Shown: positions 7,343-11,269 of the stretch, piece after piece | How positions within the stretch are numbered: position 1 is the first letter of the stretch | Layout of the letters: each line of letters opens with the position of its first letter | Notes under the pieces: model-generated | What the model saw: only the letters and a program-made list of their open reading frames with translations | Told to the model about the DNA's origin: nothing | Database searches by the model: none | Position numbers and translations under genes: made by a program | NCBI GenBank assembly: GCA_964603025.1 | Contig: CAZRTO010000044.1 | Span: 1 to 11,269 of the forward strand | DNA length: 11,269 nucleotides | Reading direction: 5' to 3' | DNA from: CALFCX01 sp964603025 | GTDB lineage: Bacteria > Margulisbacteria > WOR-1 > JAKLHX01

Positions 7343-9871
7343 TTAAAAGAAAGCGCAAATGACCTTTTGGGATGATATGTCCGAGATGAGTCTGGGGCCG
7401 TTATCTCCAAAATCCGCAACGTGAATAACCCCCGCAAGCCGCGAAGGTTCCTCAAGCATCCTGTCGATGATGTTCTCCCTGTCTTTTATTATGCTTTCGT
7501 TGAAGACACATCCGTTCTCCCCGGGGAATAGAGCTATATAGAATATGTTGCTTTCCACAAGGTCCTGGAACATATGAGTGCCGAAAGAAAGTTCCGGTAT
7601 AAGATTCCCGCTCTTGAACGCTATCTCCACAATGCAGCGGACATGGTTTATCTCATAAAAACCGACCGGGACGCCCATGGAAGGGGTCGATGTACCCCAT
7701 CGGCCGGGTCCCAGTAGCATGGCGTTGCCGCGTTCTTTTATATGAGCATTGATCCTGCCGATCATGCGGGCTATCTCGTATTTGTCCTGTTGCCTGAGCG
7801 TACTGTACTTTTCAGGGTCCACATAAATAATGAACCGGAACTTTTCGGACGCGTTCCCTCCCATGAAATTCCCGCTGGAGCTCAGTAGTATGCGGTCCTT
7901 TTCCGTGCTTTCGGGCATTGAGACCGCCTGCTGGAGATCTTTTTGCTGCAGTGGCCGGCATTGGAGCAGATTTATCCTGAGCTTATCGCCCGACAGGTTG
8001 GCCGCAAACTCTATATCCACGGGGTGTTCGTACTTTTTTTCCAGTACGCCCATCAACTCCCGCATCTTTTTGGTGAAATCTCCGTTCAGCAGGAGCCCCT
8101 TAAATGTCAGGCAACCCAAGTCGTTGTCGTCCATCACCATGTTTTTCAGCTGCTGCGGAATATGACGAAACAGTTCTTCAAGTTCAACTGTTTCAAGATG
8201 GTTCGAGTTGACGTCCAGAACATCCGCTTTTCGCTGGGACAATTCCAGGGTCTCTCCGCGGCCGTGATGCGGGACCAGGTCCGGGCGGTCTAGCGAGATG
8301 ATGCGCGGATGGTCGTCCTCGACCCTGTTGACCGCTCTTGTGCCCAGGCCCAGCACCAGGCGCAGCATCCCTTCTCTGGGGTCAATGCTCTTGTCCCAAA
8401 CATAAGTGTTATAGGATATTCCGACGCCGGCAAGGTCCGGGAAAAAGTACGCGCCTTTGTAGGAGCCCGATACTCTCTGCACAAGCAGGGCCATCTGTTC
8501 GTCATGCGTGTCCAGCCCACGTTCCATGCGGTAGGAGAGGGCTTCCTCGCTCATCGTGCTGGCGAACACGGTCCTGACCGCCTCCTCAAAGTTCTTATAT
8601 CTTTGTTCCGGTGTTCCCTGGTTGACGCAGAAGATACTTTCATATTTTCCCGCGAAGACGTTCCCGAAGCTGTCCTCAAGAAGACTGGAAGATCTGACGA
8701 TGATGGGGGACTGGCCGAAATATTCCAGCATCTGCTGGAACCGTTCCTTGATCTCCAGGGGGAATTTGCCGTTCAGCATCTTTTCCCTAAGGAGTTTGGC
8801 GGAATCGAAATATCCCTCTTTTGTCTTTTGTTCCATGAACAGCTTCCACCAGCCGTTCTGGACGATATAAGCGTAGAACACGTCCGCTCCGATATAGAAA
8901 GAATCGTGCATCTCAAGCTCGGCTTTCCAGTCAAAAGAGCCGTCTTTCTGCAGTATTTTCCTTGCCAGCAGCATGCCTACCGCCTTGCCCCCGATCATGC
9001 CGGTGCCGATCAGCCGGGACTTGATCTCAAGCAGGTCTTCCAGCGAAAAATGCTGTTTGGCAAAAGCCAGCATCTTCGGGTCTTTGCCGATCATTATTCT
9101 CGCGAGCCTGTCCAGGGCCGCGGTCTTTTCATCGGAATCCTTTTCGTTCTTATAGCGTTCCGTGTCCAGAAAAAGCCGGTCCCAATAGTCCAACGCCCTC
9201 TCCGCATCCTTGCCCCTGGTGTTGGCGGCCGAGGAAAAGAGTTTCGCGGCGTCAAAACTGTTGGTGATCGGGACAAAGAGGTCTTTTTCCTGGACGTGGG
9301 GCAGGAACATGGTCGGGGAGTACCGGTTCCACACCTTGAGAGGGTGAATGTATAGCTTTTTCTTTATATTGTAAACGTCCAGAAGCAGCTGTGTGGTCTC
9401 TCTTATCCTGGCTATTGTCCGGAAGGAATGCCTGTTCCTCAGTATAGCGAAGTAGGCGATCGTGTTCAGTTCGAAAAGATAGGGGCATGTTATCTGAAAA
9501 AAATTGCCAGTCATGAGATCGCTTGCCCATGCCGATAAGAGGTCGGAAAGGCAGTCGAAAACGTAAAACACTCCCTCTCCTTCACGAGTGGCTATCTCGT
9601 GCACCTGTTTTGAGAAGGACTCGAACCCGCCGTCAGCACTCAGGTCGTAGACTTTTATGTCCGGGTGCGGGCTTATCACGGGGGCGTGCGAGGCGAATCT
9701 TATGTAAACGACCCTGCGTTTTTCCTTTAGGGCGTTCTCGGTGAACTTGTCAGCGAGATAGCTGTAGCTGATCAGGTCGTCGACCTGCCAGACGACATTA
9801 TCGCCTATACGGAGCTTGTTGATCACCCCGTCCAGTCCCGGGATCCCGGTCCCCGCATCAAGAAGGCTCAT
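7343..9871 (-). CDS. PEP/pyruvate-binding (PPDK N-terminal, ATP-grasp) domain protein with KaiC-like N-terminus
   Basis: An 842-residue cytoplasmic protein with no signal peptide or membrane segment. Residues 1 to ~225 resemble a RecA/KaiC-type ATPase: the opening GIPGLDGVINKLRIGDN is KaiC-like and FYVFDCLSD (Asp106) could be a Walker B strand. Where the P-loop should be there is WQVDDLISY, with no GxxxxGK[TS], so nucleotide binding here is doubtful. Residues ~285-640 are the nucleotide-binding domain of the pyruvate phosphate dikinase/PEP synthase family: GMIGGKAVG (Lys296), VRSSSLLEDSFGNVFAGKYES (Arg393), and the closing QCRP (Arg639). Residues 640-842 form a further conserved-looking region with GPGRWGTSTPS (Arg724). 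The phosphohistidine domain and PEP-binding barrel of true dikinases are absent, so it is not a complete PpsA or PpdK. The substrate is unknown; phosphotransfer or ATP-driven regulation is inference. The start ATG 9871 puts the KaiC-like motif at the usual distance from the N-terminus. Confidence 0.88.
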   Translation of the reverse strand: MSLLDAGTGIPGLDGVINKLRIGDNVVWQVDDLISYSYLADKFTENALKEKRRVVYIRFASHAPVISPHPDIKVYDLSADGGFESFSKQVHEIATREGEGVFYVFDCLSDLLSAWASDLMTGNFFQITCPYLFELNTIAYFAILRNRHSFRTIARIRETTQLLLDVYNIKKKLYIHPLKVWNRYSPTMFLPHVQEKDLFVPITNSFDAAKLFSSAANTRGKDAERALDYWDRLFLDTERYKNEKDSDEKTAALDRLARIMIGKDPKMLAFAKQHFSLEDLLEIKSRLIGTGMIGGKAVGMLLARKILQKDGSFDWKAELEMHDSFYIGADVFYAYIVQNGWWKLFMEQKTKEGYFDSAKLLREKMLNGKFPLEIKERFQQMLEYFGQSPIIVRSSSLLEDSFGNVFAGKYESIFCVNQGTPEQRYKNFEEAVRTVFASTMSEEALSYRMERGLDTHDEQMALLVQRVSGSYKGAYFFPDLAGVGISYNTYVWDKSIDPREGMLRLVLGLGTRAVNRVEDDHPRIISLDRPDLVPHHGRGETLELSQRKADVLDVNSNHLETVELEELFRHIPQQLKNMVMDDNDLGCLTFKGLLLNGDFTKKMRELMGVLEKKYEHPVDIEFAANLSGDKLRINLLQCRPLQQKDLQQAVSMPESTEKDRILLSSSGNFMGGNASEKFRFIIYVDPEKYSTLRQQDKYEIARMIGRINAHIKERGNAMLLGPGRWGTSTPSMGVPVGFYEINHVRCIVEIAFKSGNLIPELSFGTHMFQDLVESNIFYIALFPGENGCVFNESIIKDRENIIDRMLEEPSRLAGVIHVADFGDNGPRLISDISSQKVICAFF

Positions 9872-9879
9872 ATGCGGAG

Positions 9880-9888
9880 ATTATAACA
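9880..9888 (-). promoter_or_regulatory. Extended -10 promoter of the PEP/pyruvate-binding gene
   Basis: Read on the minus strand, TGTTATAAT is a perfect extended -10 (TGn plus TATAAT at 9885-9880). The -35 region (9908-9903, CAATTT) is poor, as is common for extended -10 promoters. Only 8 nt lie between the box and the ATG at 9871, so transcription would start 0-2 nt before the start codon. No Shine-Dalgarno site is present. Confidence 0.65.
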
Positions 9889-9909
9889 TACAAAAATGTA
9901 GGAAATTGA

Positions 9910-9938
9910 TTGATTCCTCCATTTTTGTATTGTATAAT
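9910..9938 (+). promoter_or_regulatory. Sigma-70 promoter of the NifA-like gene, leaderless
   Basis: TTGATT (9910-9915), a 17-nt spacer and a perfect TATAAT (9933-9938). The ATG at 9945 begins 6 nt after the -10 box, exactly where transcription should start, so the message would have no 5' leader. There is no Shine-Dalgarno site in the 6-nt interval. The -35 box overlaps the palindrome centre. Confidence 0.75.
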
Positions 9939-9944
9939 CTTTAC

Positions 9945-11269
9945 ATGGACGGCAAACACCTTTTGAAGCGCAAGGTCAGGGAGCTTTCCACGCTTTACGA
10001 CGTGAGCCAATCGCTTGCCCTGTCGCTGGACATAGGCACCTCGATGCGCTCGATACTTGAGAACCTGGACTCCCACCTGGGCATGACACGCGGGACTATT
10101 ACCGTGCTAAATCCTAAGACCGGGGAGATACTGATAGAGGCCGCGCACGGACTGACGGAGACAGAAAAAAAACGCGGCAAATACAAGCTCGGCGAGGGTA
10201 TCACCGGCACGGTGGTGCAGACCGGCAAGGCGGCCGTGATACCAAAGATAGGCGAGGAGCCTCTTTTTCTGAACCGGACCGGCGCACGGAGGGGCGTCAA
10301 CAAAAAAGACGTCTCTTTTATCTGCGTGCCCGTCAAGACCGGCAAGAGCGTGATAGGCGCGCTTTCGGTGGACAAGGTGTTCGATCCCGAGACCCCGCTG
10401 GATGAAGATGTCAGGTTCCTTTCGATCGTATCATCGATGATAGGGCAGGCCGTCAAAATGCGCCAGCTCATCCAGTCTGAAAAGGACAGGCTGATCGAGG
10501 AGAACATAAGCCTGAGAAAAGAGCTGGAGGATAAGTACAGCTTTAAGAACATAGTCGGGCGCAGCAACAGGATGAAAGAGGTCTTTGAGATGATCGCGCG
10601 CGTGGCAAAAAGCGATGCCACGGTACTGATAAGGGGCGAGTCCGGCACGGGCAAGGAACTGGTGGCCCACGCGATACACTACAACAGTCTGCGGGCTAAA
10701 AAACCTTTTATAAAGGTGAATATGGCGGCCCTTCCCGAGAACCTTATCGAATCGGAGCTGTTCGGGTATGAGAGAGGGGCGTTCACCGGTGCGTTCGAGC
10801 GCAAAGCGGGCAGGTTTGAGATGGCAGAGGGCGGGACGATATTTCTTGACGAGATCGGGGATCTAAGCGCCGCCACCCAGGTAAAACTCCTTAGGGTGAT
10901 CCAGGAGCGCGAATTTGAGCGTCTGGGAGGGACCCAGTCGGTCAAGTGCAGCGTCAGGATCATTGCGGCCACCAACATAGACCTGGAAAAAGCGGTAAAG
11001 GACGGAAAATTCAGGGAGGATCTCTATTACCGTCTTAATGTGTTCCCGATATATATCCCCCCGCTTCGCGAGCGCAAGGACGACATCCTGCTTATTGCGG
11101 AACACTTTCTAGAAAAGTATTCCAGGATGAACAAACGTACCATAAAAAGGATATCCACGCCGGCTATTGATGCGCTTATGAGCTATCACTGGCCGGGAAA
11201 TGTCAGGGAGCTTGAAAATACTATTGAACGCGCTGTGCTCATGTGTGAAGGAGAGGTCGTTTATGCGCA
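9945..11269 (+). CDS. NifA-like sigma-54-dependent transcriptional activator, 3' end outside window
   Basis: The frame stays open from ATG 9945 to the window edge (441 codons plus 2 nt). The product begins MDGKHLLKRKVRELSTLYD. A GAF sensor domain covers about residues 15-175, with NifA-type stretches such as HLGMTRGTITVLNP, LGEGITGTVVQTGK and EPLFLNRTGARR. A short helical linker leads to KNIVGRSNRMKEVFEM, the start of the AAA+ domain. That domain has Walker A GESGTGKE (231-238), the sigma-54-contacting GAFTGA loop (278-283), Walker B with Asp302-Glu303 in TIFLDE, and FREDLYYRLNVFPI with the arginine-finger region. It ends near WPGNVRELENTIERA. The C-terminal Fis-type DNA-binding helix lies beyond the window. 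The family opens sigma-54 promoters using ATP; the GAF ligand or partner is unknown. No nif gene is visible, so nitrogen fixation control is not shown; control of nitrogen assimilation is equally possible. Confidence 0.95.
   Translation, partial: MDGKHLLKRKVRELSTLYDVSQSLALSLDIGTSMRSILENLDSHLGMTRGTITVLNPKTGEILIEAAHGLTETEKKRGKYKLGEGITGTVVQTGKAAVIPKIGEEPLFLNRTGARRGVNKKDVSFICVPVKTGKSVIGALSVDKVFDPETPLDEDVRFLSIVSSMIGQAVKMRQLIQSEKDRLIEENISLRKELEDKYSFKNIVGRSNRMKEVFEMIARVAKSDATVLIRGESGTGKELVAHAIHYNSLRAKKPFIKVNMAALPENLIESELFGYERGAFTGAFERKAGRFEMAEGGTIFLDEIGDLSAATQVKLLRVIQEREFERLGGTQSVKCSVRIIAATNIDLEKAVKDGKFREDLYYRLNVFPIYIPPLRERKDDILLIAEHFLEKYSRMNKRTIKRISTPAIDALMSYHWPGNVRELENTIERAVLMCEGEVVYA

Larger units (their letters stand above)
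9878..9940. repeat. Large palindrome covering the divergent promoters (putative operator)
   Basis: Inverted repeat centred on 9909. The core arms 9888-9904 and 9914-9930 match at 16 of 17 positions around a 9-nt centre (ATTGATTGA). The symmetry continues outward through both TATAAT boxes, giving 24 matches in 27 arm pairs. The likely role is a binding site for a dimeric regulator that controls both genes at once. Since both transcripts would begin outside it, it acts as DNA rather than as an RNA hairpin. Confidence 0.75.

Noticed and set aside
8309..9355. Long plus-strand open frame of 348 codons
   Set aside because: It is antisense to the well-supported PEP/pyruvate-binding gene, its product shows no recognisable domain, and it arises from the codon bias of the real frame.

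Overview
The window is an ordinary bacterial chromosome segment, broken by one 100-N scaffold gap. It holds five protein-coding genes: a 3' fragment of thrS (threonyl-tRNA synthetase), gltB and gltD (the two subunits of NADPH glutamate synthase), a minus-strand gene for an 842-residue PEP/pyruvate-binding-domain protein, and the 5' part of a NifA-like sigma-54 activator gene. No tRNA, rRNA, CRISPR array or insertion sequence was seen. Heavy use of ATA (Ile) and AGG (Arg) codons, the scaffold gap, and a KaiC-like/ATP-grasp protein beside a NifA-like regulator suggest a metagenome-assembled genome from an uncultured Gram-negative-type lineage. An Omnitrophota- or Elusimicrobiota-like origin is my guess; the sequence does not prove it.

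Layout: thrS runs in from the left edge (2-1282, +). A good sigma-70 promoter lies across its end (1266-1294), followed by an intrinsic terminator (1352-1379) just before gltB. gltB (1399-5690, +) contains the N gap (2364-2463), and gltD (5706-7130, +) follows 15 nt later with a strong ribosome binding site. An AT-rich, repeat-filled spacer (7131-7342) separates gltD from the convergent PEP/pyruvate-binding gene (7343-9871, -). That gene is divergent from the NifA-like gene (9945 to the window end, +). The 73-bp divergent spacer is almost entirely one palindrome, with a TATAAT box at each end and each box only 6-8 nt from a start codon.

Functionally, gltBD makes glutamate from glutamine and 2-oxoglutarate, the second half of ammonium assimilation. 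A NifA-type activator next door fits a nitrogen-control neighbourhood, but I found no convincing sigma-54 promoter for gltBD here. The least understood parts are the PEP/pyruvate-binding protein, which has a KaiC-like N-terminus without a recognisable P-loop, the symmetric leaderless promoter it shares with the regulator, the promoter-plus-terminator leader before gltB, and the repeat-rich spacer.
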